NCBI GenBank assembly: GCA_951802425.1
Contig: OX637798.1
Location: 1,178,001-1,242,000, forward strand
Length of the DNA stretch: 64,000 nucleotides
Source of the DNA: Clavaria fumosa
Lineage: Eukaryota > Basidiomycota > Agaricomycetes > Agaricales > Clavariaceae
Direction of reading: 5' to 3'
Shown piece by piece: positions 43,097-53,566 of the stretch. Position 1 is the first letter of the stretch; each line of letters opens with the position of its first letter. The position numbers and the translations under genes were made by a program. Below the pieces are notes generated by a model. That model worked only from the letters and a program-made list of their open reading frames with translations. It searched no databases and was not told where the DNA came from.

Positions 43097-45426
43097 CTGC
43101 TGCCCTTCAGGGGGACACCCCTTACCATATTTGGACTGGGAAGAAGCCAGACATATCACATTTCAGAATCTTTGGTTGCCTGGCCTATGTGCTGGTGCAC
43201 AAAGAAAAGAGGAAAGCTTTGCAACCTCACTCCAAGAAATGCATCTTTGTTGGCTACCCTGAAGGTGTCAAAGCATGGAAGTTCTGGGATCCTGTCAGCA
43301 AGCAGATCATCATCAGTAGCCATGCAGCCTTTGATGAACGAGGTTTCCCTGGCACTTACTCTGGTCCCATTCAGCTTGCCTCTGATTCCCTCCCTCCTGT
43401 GGTTGGCCCACCCTCTCCTAAGTCTGTGGTGGTGCTCCATCAAGGGGGTGATGAGGATGAGCAGGACTATGATGTACCACCTCCACCAGTGCCCATGGCT
43501 GCTCAGAATGATGGTTCTGCTACTGTGCCTATTGAACCAGCTCCTGCACCCTCAAGATGCTTGAATCCACCCAGAATGGCTCGTCCTAAGGGCTCCCTCA
43601 ATGAGAATGTCCTCCATGGTCATCAGAAGTCTCCCACTCCTCCTCCTCAGCCTCCTTCTCCTTCTCCTGCTAGCAGTGATGATGAGCTCCTGCTCACTGC
43701 TCCCATGGTCTCTGAACAGGAGCATGCTGATCTGGTCATGACTGGTCTCCAGTATCTTATGCATGATCAGACACATGATTTCCTTACCATGGATCAGGCT
43801 TGGGATTTTGCACTCCAGTCTGTTGAGCATGCATTCAAAACTGCTTCACATGATGGAGAGCCTAGTTCTTACCATGAGGCTATGCAGAGAACTGCGGAGG
43901 AGAGAACTCTGTGGCACAAGGCTGCTGTGGATGAAATCCAGGCCTTGGTGGACAATGGGACTTTTGAGCTTGTTAAGCTGCCCCCAGGGCAAAAAGCTAT
44001 AGGCAGCCGATGGGTGTTCAAGGTCAAGAGGAATGCAGATGGGTCTGTGGAGCACTACAAAGGTCGTGTAGTTGCCAAGGGCTTCTCTCAGCGCCCAGGC
44101 TTCGATTTCACTGAAACCTTTGCTCCCACTCCCAAATGGGCTGCTCTCAGAGCCATTCTGGCACTGGCTGCTTTTGAGGACCTCCACCTTGAGAGTGTTG
44201 ATATCTCCTCTGCATTCTTGAATGGAGATCTCAAGGAGGATGTCTTCATGCATCAGCCAGAGGGCTTTGTGGAGAAGGGCAAAGACTGGGTGTGGCATCT
44301 CAAGAAGTCTATCTATGGCTTAAAGCAGGCTGGGAGATGCTGGCACCAAGAGCTCAATCAGGTCCTTGAGAGCATGGGCTTCAAGAGGATCACTTGTGAG
44401 CACAGCATCTGGGTGTACCAGCAGGGAGATGCAAGGGTCATTGTCCCAGTCTTTATAGATGACATGACCATTGCTGCTAAGTCTATGGAGACCATTGAGG
44501 AAATTAAGTCTGGTCTTAGGAAGCACTTCAAGCTTCGAGATCTAGGACCTACCTCATGGCTGCTGGGTGTGGAAATATCCAGAGACCGCCCCAAGCACTC
44601 CATTACACTCTCCCAAAGCCAATACATTCATACCCTGCTTGAACACTTTGGACTTTCTGAGTGCACACCTGTCTCAACTCCCCTAGACCCTGGGATCAAG
44701 CTTAGTGCCTCTATGTCACCCACCACACCTGAGGAGACTGAGGAGATGTGCTCTGTGCCATACCTGCAGGCTGTGGGCTCCCTCATGTACCTGGCTGTTG
44801 CCACTCGTCCAGATATTGCCTATGCAGTGGGTGTTCTTGCAAGGTTTAGTAAGAACCCTGGTCTGGCTCATTGGAAGGCAGTGAAGCACCTGTTTCGCTA
44901 CCTGAAAGGGACTATGGATCTGAAGCTTACCTATGCACCAGATCCTAGTTCACCTGAGCTGTTCACTACATTCAGTGATGCAGACCATGCAGGCAATCCT
45001 GACAATGGCAGGTCTACTGGGGGATATGTGGTGAAGATGGGCACTGGAGCTATCAGCTGGTCCAGCAGACTACAGGGAATTGTTGCGCTCTCTACCACAG
45101 AGGCAGAATATGTTGCTGCCACATCTGCTGGTCAAGAGATCCTCTGGTTGTGCAACCTGTTCCAGGAGATGGGATACCCTGTCTCAGGCTCATCCACCCT
45201 GTTGCTTGATAGTGCATCTGCCCTTGCTGTTGCTAAGAATCCTGAACATCATGGCAGGATGAAACACCTGGATTTGCACTTTTACTGGCTCAGGGATGAG
45301 GTTGATAAGGGAGCCATATCTCTGAAACATGTTGGGACTGCAGCTATGGCAGCAGACATCTTGACCAAAGCTCTTGGTAGAGTCAAAGTCATGGAGATGC
45401 TGGAGATGCTTGGATTGAAAAGATGA
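43097..45426 (+). CDS. Ty1/copia family X pol: integrase end, reverse transcriptase, RNase H
   Basis: Open without stops for about 776 codons. Integrase tail: ALQGDTPYHIWTGKKPD, FRIFGCLAYVLVHKE, KCIFVGYPEGVKAWKF. A Pro-rich linker follows, then RT: ALVDNGTFELVKLPPGQ, IGSRWVFKVKRNADG, AKGFSQRPGFDFTETFAP, LESVDISSAFLNGDL, KKSIYGLKQAGRCW, the active site VFIDDMTIAA, then YLAVATRPDIAYAVGVLARF, DADHAGNPDNGRSTGG, STTEAEYVAATSAGQE and the RNase H/tail KHLDLHFYWLRDEV, ADILTKALGR. The N-terminal two thirds of the element are missing, replaced by the tRNA-like repeat. The long open frame suggests this copy was active recently. Confidence 0.88.
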
Positions 45427-45448
45427 GAGAGTTGCCTCATCAAGGGGG

Positions 45449-45730
45449 TGTTGAGTTCTGTGATGATGAGGAACTCTGTTTACATAATAGATACCTATTC
45501 TGGATGTTGTTTACCTCTATTTGGTCAAAAAGCGGCTGAAGACCTGTGTCAGAGGCAATCAGTAGAGTTATCTCTTACTGAGTGCCTCTGGCCCAGGTAT
45601 GTCATGTTTTGTACATTTCTATGCCTTGAATACATCTCTTACTGAGTGCCTCTGGCCCAGCTAACACTTGTTAGCTTCTGGTGACCCTTCCTGGGCACCA
45701 TCTCGAGGTTTTGGCCTATCTGGCCTTCTC
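45449..45730 (+). repeat. 3' LTR of copia X, truncated
   Basis: Follows a purine tract (CAAGGGGG). Begins TGTTGAGTTCTGTGATG and matches the LTR at 49993 almost base for base for about 282 bp, then stops abruptly at GGCCTTCTCA where gypsy family 2 begins. Confidence 0.8.
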
Positions 45731-47137
45731 AATTTTGGTGTAGTTTGGAATGTATCATCGATAGTAACTTCCGAGGGCTGTGTACCTGCGCGCATCCTTG
45801 GCAGACTTCGGAATTGGCCAGTTGTCGATTGCCAAACACCTCTTCTCACTCTTCTCGATGGTTCCCTGTTGGATTTTGTTTCCAAGGAAAGTCACCTCCG
45901 TTCGTTCGAACTCACACTTCGTGGGTTTGACGGTCAGATGGTTTTCTTGAAGAACCTGGAAAACACGCGCGGTAAGGTCACGGAGTTCCTCGCGGGTATC
46001 GGAGCAGATGAGGATGTCATCAATATAAATGAAGACCTGGCCAGTGGCCACCAGATCCTTCAGGATACTGTCCATGAAACCCTGAAAGATTGCGGGGGCA
46101 TTAGTCACTCTGAAAGGCATGACTTGACAGAGGAATTGGCCATATTCGCATATGAATGCCAACAGCTTCTCGCTCTCCTTCGATGCCCGGATGTTGTTGA
46201 ACTCGATCCGGATATCAATTTTTGAGTAGTATTGGAATTTCTGCAGGTGATCGTAGATGTTCCAGATGAGAGGGAGAGGGTAGGCATTCTTGACCATGAC
46301 TTTGTTTAACCACTTGTAGTCGACCATGGGCCAGAGCTTGTCTCCTTCGTTCTTGAAGAAGAGAGGGCTAGCCCAGGGCGACTGACCTGGATAAATTCAT
46401 CCAGTCGCGAGGTTCTCGTCTAACCACTTCCAGAGCTCTGCATGGTAGGCCTTGGGTGTCAGGTAAATCTGGGACCGGTATGGATGGGCACCCTCCTCTA
46501 GCTGGATGTCGATGTCAACTCCGGGATGGTGCAGGGGTAAAACATTATAGAACTCCTCTCCAAATACTTGCAGAAAGAGAGTCAGCCAGTCGGGGGAATC
46601 GTTTGTGATGACACAGACTGCAGCACTGCAGGGAAGGTCACGGCAATGTCGGAATTTGAGGGAGCGAGTTCGCCAGTCGATAGTGGGATTGTGCTTCCAG
46701 AGCCAATCATCGCCTAGCACAAGGTCGAAGTCAGGATAGTCGCCCAGGTAGCACTCGATAATCTCGCGGTGTCCAAGACCGAATTTGACCGTGACCTTGG
46801 TGTGATGCGTGATGGGTCCTCACGAGTTCGGGGTACCATCTGTGTTCCTTGTGATCATCGGGGATGGGAGTCGCTCCATGGGGAAACAGTTTCGATTGGC
46901 GAAACTGTGGTCCATGACTGAGGTTGTACTGCCGCTGTCGATAAGCACTTTCCCATGTATGGCTCTACTCGGGAAGGCGGGGGGGGAGATTCGAACTCTG
47001 AATTCGAGTTGGGCTGTTTCTTGGTGGCCCACTATTTTCGTCATCCTTAGAAGCAGTTTGGGAGATGAGTCAGAGACTGGCATTGTTGTGGTACTAGTAC
47101 AGGGGGGGGACTTAGGCGGGGAAGCTGCTTCCTTCAT
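45731..47137 (-). pseudogene. gypsy family 2 protease and reverse transcriptase
   Basis: Minus strand from 47137: KEAASPPKSPPC, protease motif KVLIDSGSTTSVMD, FLGDDWLWKHNPTIDW, then RT: PLHHPGVDIDIQLEEGA, LTPKAYHAELWKWLDE, MVDYKWLNKVMVKNAYPLP, YYSKIDIRIEFNNIR, GQFLCQVMPFRVTNAPAIFQ, active site IYIDDILICS, KPTKCEFERTEVTFLG and DNWPIPKSAKD. A TGA at 45755-45757 sits where CGA (YYRRYIPNY) is expected. Coding ends in the RT/RNase H connection at NYTKI; RNase H, integrase and the 3' LTR are missing. Frameshifts split it into several frames. Confidence 0.82.
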
Positions 47138-48027
47138 TCCTTGCCTGTGGGAAAATCCGCCTTCGTCTCTTTCAGCACCCCAAGTTCCTTATCCTTCACC
47201 TTGATGGTGTCGCGAAGTTGGGCCACCAGGGCCTCAAGCTCATCGACGGTCGCGGTCGAGGTGTTGTTGGCCCAGACGTCGATCCAGGGATATTGGGGGG
47301 GCTTACGAGGGAGTGGGCAGTTGCGTGCGAGGTGGCCGGGCTGCTGACAATTGTAGCAATTGCTGCGCAACAGAATCCGGTTGACCTGCATCGCATTCGG
47401 GTTGTGTTGGGGGGGTGCAGAAGGTCGTGGGGCCAGGCGATTGGGTGGTTTGGCGTAGACGATCTGCCGGGCGGGGCGCATGGTGTCGCGGCATTCGAGC
47501 ATCAAGTCGATGGCGAGGGCCTTCCTCTTCCAGGCAGAATAGTTGGGTGGAAGGGTGGCAGCAGCATAGATGCGATCGGTAATATTATAATTGAGGGCGG
47601 GCTTGAGGAGGGTGACGAGGAGGTCTCTGTGAGTTCCCTCGGAGAGTTTGGCCTTTGCGATTAGCTGGTCGAACTCTGTCAGGAACTCTTTTACCAGGCG
47701 TTTACCTTGTTTAAGCTTCCCAAGCTTAAGGTAGGCATTCTCCTTCTCTACCAAGTCCGAAAACTCGGCATCCATGCTTCCCCTGAAGACAGCCCAGGTG
47801 GGGCACAAAGCAGGGGCCACAACTATCTTCTCGACCACGGAGTTGGCCCAATCTCTGGCATAGCCTCCGCGCATTTGGTTTAGGGCAAACAGAATTCGTT
47901 TTAGGTTTGTGTTGAACCTTTCTGGCTTGGTGAGGAAGAAAACATTGAGCTGCCAGACGAAGGTCCGGTAGGCAACACTACTCCCATCGAAGGGGGCGAT
48001 AGAGAATCCGCTAGACATCGTATCCAC
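47134..48027 (-). CDS. gypsy family 2 gag
   Basis: About 297 codons. Starts MDTMSSGFSIAPFDGSSVAY, has the retrotransposon gag helical core (RILFALNQMRGGYARDWANSVVE, WAVFRGSMDAEFSD, KLGKLKQGKRLVKEFLTEFDQLIAKA) and a CCHC knuckle CYNCQQPGHLARNC. Its end overlaps the protease frame start by 4 nt. The stretch 48028-48897 upstream is Pro/Thr-rich open sequence (N-terminal gag region, partly frameshifted). Confidence 0.8.
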   Translation of the reverse strand: MDTMSSGFSIAPFDGSSVAYRTFVWQLNVFFLTKPERFNTNLKRILFALNQMRGGYARDWANSVVEKIVVAPALCPTWAVFRGSMDAEFSDLVEKENAYLKLGKLKQGKRLVKEFLTEFDQLIAKAKLSEGTHRDLLVTLLKPALNYNITDRIYAAATLPPNYSAWKRKALAIDLMLECRDTMRPARQIVYAKPPNRLAPRPSAPPQHNPNAMQVNRILLRSNCYNCQQPGHLARNCPLPRKPPQYPWIDVWANNTSTATVDELEALVAQLRDTIKVKDKELGVLKETKADFPTGKE

Positions 48028-48897
48028 GGAGTTCCTTGTCGATGTCCAGGAGTTCCATTGAGTCGGAGGCGAAGGAGACAGAGGAGACTGAGGAGGGGGA
48101 GAGGGAGTCCGAGGTGACGGGGGATTGAGTCAGACGGGGAGGGCAAGGTTCGTGGGTGGTGGTGAGGGTGCTCTGCTGGCCGAGGGCATCCTGAAGACTT
48201 CTTCGGATATCTGAAGCAGGCCGAGGCCAGGCACTAGGATACGCTCAGGGGTTGATGGGTGCCCAAGTGGCGAGTCGGGGTGGGTGGTGGCTAGTATCGA
48301 TGAGGAGCCAAGCATTGGCTGTGCGTGCTCGTAGGAAACGCTCGGGGGCATCGGTCTGAACTGAGGCAGTGGTGTAGGTAGGGGGTCGTGGGGTAGGAGT
48401 GGGCGAGGGCATTCTCGGTGGGGACTCGACGTTTTCGATGTCCTCAATCATCAGGCCTTCAGTAGCCTGACAGAATATTTCTTGGTTAAGGGCAGCGGTA
48501 AGTAGCATGGGAAATTCTCTGGGGAAGTAGCCTGGGTGGAGCTTTTGCTCACAGATCTCTCTCGAGGACCAAGGACCAGGTTTGATAAACTGTCATTCAA
48601 CTGAGCAATAAACGGTGCTCCGTGGTGGTTGTCCGTCCAGGGAGTTGCAGCGAGTGATGGGTACCAGTGTACGGCGATCGATGTAGCGGAGAGCAAAAAA
48701 GTGGTGTTGCTTGTGCCTGTCTGTGAGGCCTAGGGGTTCTGGCAAGTTCTTCTTTCTCAACGTTTGAGAATCCAGTTTGGCGAATAGCGAGGGTTGTGGC
48801 TTTCCAGGTTCGTTAGGAGGGCCAGGCAAGTTTGGTTTGGGTTGGTCATTGATGTTGGGATGTCGCAGACATCGAGTTAGGATGAGGGACAGGGTTG

Positions 48898-48910
48898 AGA
48901 CTTTGATATT
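48898..48910 (-). promoter_or_regulatory. Self-priming site of gypsy family 2
   Basis: Plus-strand AGACTTTGATATT, one base from the LTR border. The minus-strand RNA would carry AATATCAAAGTCT here, exactly complementary (13/13) to the predicted RNA 5' end AGACTTTGATATT encoded at 49037-49025. Confidence 0.7.
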
Positions 48911-48911
48911 A

Positions 48912-49517
48912 TGTCGCAGTCGATCCTAAATCTGGAGCTTAAAGGTTGCGACAAGGTTGCGGGGGTCACGTGGATTGCTGACATAAAGGCTCAACGAGGA
49001 GGTAGAAAGAGGCGATTTCTGGAGAATATCAAAGTCTAGGGAATACACGCCAAGTGTCTACTTGTATATATACTAGAGTCCAAGACCATGGGAATGATAT
49101 TAGTACAAGGTAGTAAGAGGAAACATACAACGGGAGCAACGGTAGGGAGGAAATGAAAGTGTCCAGGTAACAATTGTGAAGTTGCCATGACCCCAAGAAG
49201 GGAAGCATCGGTCGGCGGGGGAATGGGATAGTGGTACAAGGGCGCCAGGGGGATAGGAAGCCGCTGTGGGAAGGAGATGGGAGTACCAAGGGGATGGGAT
49301 AGCGGTGGAGGCAGGGCGCGAGAGAGTACAAGGGATGGTCGCTTGATGGGCAATGTCAGGTGTCAGTCCATCAACAGGATGATGGCATCCCGCTTGATGT
49401 GCCATCACACATTTGGGCTGTACTGTCGGTGGTGGTCACGTGAGTCTCGTGACTTACTGATCATGTGACGAGTCATGTGTCCACGACCTTTGCGGGTCAC
49501 GTGATGTCGCCGCGACA
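48912..49517 (-). repeat. 5' LTR of gypsy family 2 (606 bp)
   Basis: TGTCGC...GCGACA terminal inversion. On the minus strand a TATA box (TATATATA, about 49065-49072) is followed 35 nt later by AGACTTTGATATT, the predicted transcript start. Confidence 0.72.
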
Positions 49518-49992
49518 CATCTCATCCTGGAGTGGAGCAATCCAACACACTTCTGTCATATGAGCACTGTGGTGTGACTCATTTAGTGCATGCCTGGTTT
49601 GAGCAAGGAAGAAAAGGTAACAAGTTTGCACTTATTCCTTCAAATGACATGTGCAGATGCTCTTACTCAGCTCTGGCTGTGAACTACTATTTCAGGGCCA
49701 CAGCAGATGTAGCCATTTTTCTGGATGCATGTTTTGCAGTTGCTTTTCCAAAGGAACACACCACATACAAAGAAGCTTTTGCTGCAGGAGTCTGGTTACC
49801 AGTCCATGGTTGGGTCAGGCCATTGTCTATAAACTTCAAGTGAAACCCCACCAGGATAAGAAGGATGGAGGGCCAACAGCCATTTTCAATGTGGGGCAAT
49901 ACAGTGGAGGTGACCTTTACTTCACTGACTTGGACCTCAAGTTCAGTTATAGGCCAGGGACATTTTTATTTTCCCTGCTGGTGATTTATATC
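49518..49992 (+). pseudogene. TET/JBP-like 2OG-Fe(II) dioxygenase fragment
   Basis: Two overlapping frames give FEQGRKGNKFALIPSNDM, SALAVNYYFRATADVAIFLD, YKEAFAAGVWLPVHG, then LQVKPHQDKKDGGPTAIFN with the metal-binding HxD (HQD at 49849-49857), GQYSGGDLYFTDLDLKFSYRPG and, after an extra T in the run near 49975, IFPAGDLY, where copia X is inserted. The layout matches the expanded fungal TET/JBP family that oxidises 5-methylcytosine. The distal His and the C-terminus are lost. It is bounded on the left by the gypsy family-2 LTR. Confidence 0.55.
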
Positions 49993-51428
49993 TGTTGAGT
50001 TCTGTGATGATGAGGAACTCTGTTTACATAATAGATACCTATTCTGGACATTGTTTACCTCTATTTGGCCAAAAAGCGGCTGAAGACCTGTGTCAGAGGC
50101 AATCAGTAGAGTTATCTCTTACTGAGTGCCTCTGGCCCAGGTATGTCATGTTTTGTACATTCCTATGCCTTGAATATATCTCTTACTGAGTGCCTCTGGC
50201 CCAGCTAACACTTTGTTAGCTTCTGGTGACCCTCCCTGGGCACCATCTCGAGGTTTTGGCCTATCTGGCCTTCTCAGATTATGAGACCTGGCTTCTAGGC
50301 CACTCTGATCGATTATCTGACCTCACCAATTGGTTCTGCACCCTCAAAAACCCCATATTCACCCACCTGGACCTCCTGGATCACTTTAGATCACTTGGAT
50401 CAACCACTTTTCGGTGTAGGGGTACTTTTTGGTGCGATATCTCGACTTCTACGAAGTAAACCCCACTACTATTTGTATTCGCCGCACTCGCCCTGTCTGG
50501 GAGAACAATTCTGCTCCCTTCGACATCTCGATCCGACCAGCCGTTCGCGCTCTACATCGATTTTTGCGATTTCGACAAAATCCCTTATATCCCACTATCC
50601 ACTGCGCTGCTGCGGACGTTTCCCGCAGCAATCTGGTGCGCCTCGACGAGCTCCTTCAGCTCATATTATCTCTGAATTCATCCGACCTACCGTTCCGGAG
50701 TTATTCGCCTTTTTTGACTTTCCAACCTCTATTTTGGACCTCTCAGCATTTTGAGCATATCTTGCTCATTTCCCATCGCCATCAGTTCGCCTAGGGCTCA
50801 TTCTCTTCGCAAGAAGCTGTTCTACCACCCCACACCTTTTATAAGGTTATCACGTCCCCTTCGACCGCTATTTTGCGCGCAAGAATCGCCTCATCGACCG
50901 AATTTCTGGTCTACCTTCCTGGTACCTGGATGGTGAAGACGATCCGTATCGCGTGTGCAAAATTCACCCCATCGACCACCTCTCTCTGCTGGTCTTTCAA
51001 CTCTGCTTCTGGGTAACACCCAATTCATCCTTCCGTCATCTTCTGTTGGGTTTAACTGTTAGTACAGTTGGACATTGGTCTACTGAAGAGCGACTAGAAC
51101 AAGGTGACGTACAGTGAAGTGCTACCTCCCCGGGCCTCGTTTTGAGTGTTACCCCGGTTGCCTTTGCACCTCTCTCTGTACGCAGTGTGTAGGGAGATTG
51201 GGCTGGCAGGTTTACAGTTGCCTCCCCTTCCATTTGGAAGTTGCTCCACTATCAACTACCACTGCTAACACCGATTTCGTCAATCTGAGAGTGGACTGGT
51301 GTTTGATTAGAAACCAGGCCTGACGTTTGACCTCATAGTACCAGGAACCTGTCCACGTGCTCCCATACCCACATATTTCGCTTTTTTCACCCATTTTTCA
51401 TTTCCTACCACCATCTATCACAACCATC
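49993..51428 (+). repeat. 5' LTR and leader of copia X
   Basis: Starts TGTTGAGTTCTG, identical in style to 45449. The LTR end is not certain; GGTAACA at about 51011-51017 is a candidate because it mirrors the start, which would make the LTR about 1.02 kb. The rest up to the gag ATG is non-coding leader. Confidence 0.5.
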
Positions 51429-52862
51429 ATGTCTTCTGACAACAAAAACACCTTCCCCTGTCTTAACAACACCAACTGGGGACAATGGGCTGACAATATG
51501 GAAGCCTATCTCAGCACCAAGGAACTGTGGGAGTATGTGGATGGCTCTTGTGTGCAACCAAGCCTTGTGGACCCTACCACACCCTCTTTAGAGGAGAAGA
51601 AGGAGCTGAGTGATTGGAGAAGGAAGTCTGCTAGGGCTTCTGGGGAGATCTGGCTCGGTTTAGAGGATAGTCAGAAGGTCCATGTTAAGGATCTCAAGGG
51701 TGACCCTGTTGCCATGTGGAAAAAGCTAGAGTCTGTGCACCTCCAAAAACATCCTGGAGCCCGTTTCAATGCCTATGATGCCCTCTTCAACATCAGAAAA
51801 GAAGAGGATGAGAGTTTACCTTCTCTCATGGCTAGGGCAGATAAGGCACTCCAGGATGTTAAGGCACTTAGACCTTCCACATTCACCCTTGCAGACTTGG
51901 ACCAGGAGCTGCTCTGTATGACTCTCATCAGAGCTTTGCCTGCAGAGTACAACAACTTTGCATCATCCTTGCTTCTTATTGACTCCCTGGACCTTGCCAA
52001 GCTCCAGTCTGCCTTTCAAAATGAAGAGAGCCAACGTCTTGCCCGTGGCCTTGCCAATCCTGCCCTTGCCATGCCTGCCTCTGCTTTGCAGAAACCAGCT
52101 TCCCACCTGTCCTGCCTCTTCTGTGGCATTCCTGGCCATGCTGAGGACAACTGCTTCAGAAAGCAATCTGCTTCTGTGCAGGCCAAACAGGAGGTTGCAG
52201 AGAGGAGGAAAAAGGGCAAGAAGGACAGACCCAGGCAGCAAATTGCCAGAGAAGCAACTCAGGACACTCCTGTACAACAAGGCAATTCTGCCTGTGTTGA
52301 GTTTGCTGGCCATGCAAGTGCTCTCACTTCCTCTAATCATGCTCTTTGGCTAAAATCTCCTGCTTGCAATCAATGGAATACTGACACAGGTGCCACATCA
52401 CACATGACCCCCCATCATCATTGGTTTCGTTCATACATCCCACATGTGGTTGCAATTCAACTTGCTGACCACTCTATTGTCTACTCTGCAGGCTTGGGAT
52501 CAGTTGAATTCCAGCCTGTTGTGAATGGGATAAAGATGTGCCCTGTTGTGTTCCATGATTGTTTGCATGTACCAGACTTGGGCAGCAATTTGCTGTCTCT
52601 GTTCCACCTTACTAGATCAAAGGGATACTCTGTGTCCATAGAGAAAAATCTAGTCTCTTTCTTTCATGGTGGTCAGATGGCTTTTACAGCCACAGTCAAC
52701 ATGCATAATGTTGGGTACCTTGATGGTCATGCCATAGTGCCCAACCAAGCAGAAAGTGCCAAGGCTGCCAGCACCTGTCCCATGGACCTCTCTCTGTGGC
52801 ATCAGCGATGTTCTCATCTTAACATTGCTGACCTCAAGCTTATGCACCTCCACAAGATATGA
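51429..52862 (+). CDS. copia X gag-protease
   Basis: About 477 codons. MSSDNKNTFPCLNNTNWGQW, gag helical domain (MEAYLSTKELWEYVDG, WLGLEDSQKVHVKDLKGD, MWKKLESVHLQKHPGARF, LICMTLIRALPAEYN-like block), a CCHC knuckle CLFCGIPGHAEDNC, protease WNTDTGATSHMTPHHHW (DTG catalytic triad), LADHSIVYSAGLGS, FHDCLHVPDLGSNLLSL and the pre-integrase SLWHQRCSHLN. The frame ends in TGA at 52860-52862, overlapping the ATG of the integrase frame by ATGA. Confidence 0.85.
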   Translation: MSSDNKNTFPCLNNTNWGQWADNMEAYLSTKELWEYVDGSCVQPSLVDPTTPSLEEKKELSDWRRKSARASGEIWLGLEDSQKVHVKDLKGDPVAMWKKLESVHLQKHPGARFNAYDALFNIRKEEDESLPSLMARADKALQDVKALRPSTFTLADLDQELLCMTLIRALPAEYNNFASSLLLIDSLDLAKLQSAFQNEESQRLARGLANPALAMPASALQKPASHLSCLFCGIPGHAEDNCFRKQSASVQAKQEVAERRKKGKKDRPRQQIAREATQDTPVQQGNSACVEFAGHASALTSSNHALWLKSPACNQWNTDTGATSHMTPHHHWFRSYIPHVVAIQLADHSIVYSAGLGSVEFQPVVNGIKMCPVVFHDCLHVPDLGSNLLSLFHLTRSKGYSVSIEKNLVSFFHGGQMAFTATVNMHNVGYLDGHAIVPNQAESAKAASTCPMDLSLWHQRCSHLNIADLKLMHLHKI

Positions 52863-53566
52863 CTATCCACTCTCAGAGTGCCCCTGACCCAATCTGTGAG
52901 CCTTGCATCCTTGGGAAGCAACATCGTCATGACATTCCCAAGACTGCCACATCCAGGCAGTCCAGGCTTCTTGGACTTGTTCACTCTGATGTGAAGGGCC
53001 CTCTTCCTGTAGCTAGCAGGGAGGGGTATCGCTATTGGCAGACCTTCATTGATGACAAGTCCAGATACCTGATTGTTGCTTTCCTGAGGCGCAAAAGTGA
53101 GGCTCTCAATGCCTTCAAGCAGTACAAGGCATTGGTGGAGAACCAGCTTGATTGCCACATCAAGATGTCCAGGGATGACAAAGGAGGGGAGTATATCTCC
53201 AAGGAGTTCAATGAGTTTTGTGCAGACCATGGTATTGTGCGTCAGCACACTGAGCCTAATGAGCCTCACCAGAATGGAGTTGCAGAGCGGTCAAATAGAG
53301 ACATTGCTGCCTCCACCACTGCACTCCTGGTTCAGGCCAAACTCCCTCCCTCCTTCTGGCCCCTTGCTGTTGCAGCCTATGTGCACACCAGGAACAGGAC
53401 TCCATCTGCTGCCCTTCAGGGGGACACCCCTTATCATATTTGGACAGGGAAGAAGCCAGACATCTCGCATTTCAGAATCTTTGGTTGCCTGGCCTATGTG
53501 CTGGTGCACAAAGAAAAGAGGAAAGCTTTGCAACCTCACTCCAAGAAATGCATCTTTGTTGGCTAC
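52859..53566 (+). pseudogene. copia X integrase, truncated
   Basis: Shifted one frame from gag-protease. CEPCILGKQHRHDIPK (zinc head end), LGLVHSDVKGPLPV, WQTFIDDKSRY, SRDDKGGEYISKEF, EPNEPHQNGVAERSNRDI, FWPLAVAAYVHTRNRTP, ALQGDTPYHIWTG and KCIFVGY, where it meets an inverted gypsy family-1 copy with a 2-bp overlap (AC). The missing remainder corresponds to what the copy at 43097-45426 retains. Confidence 0.85.
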
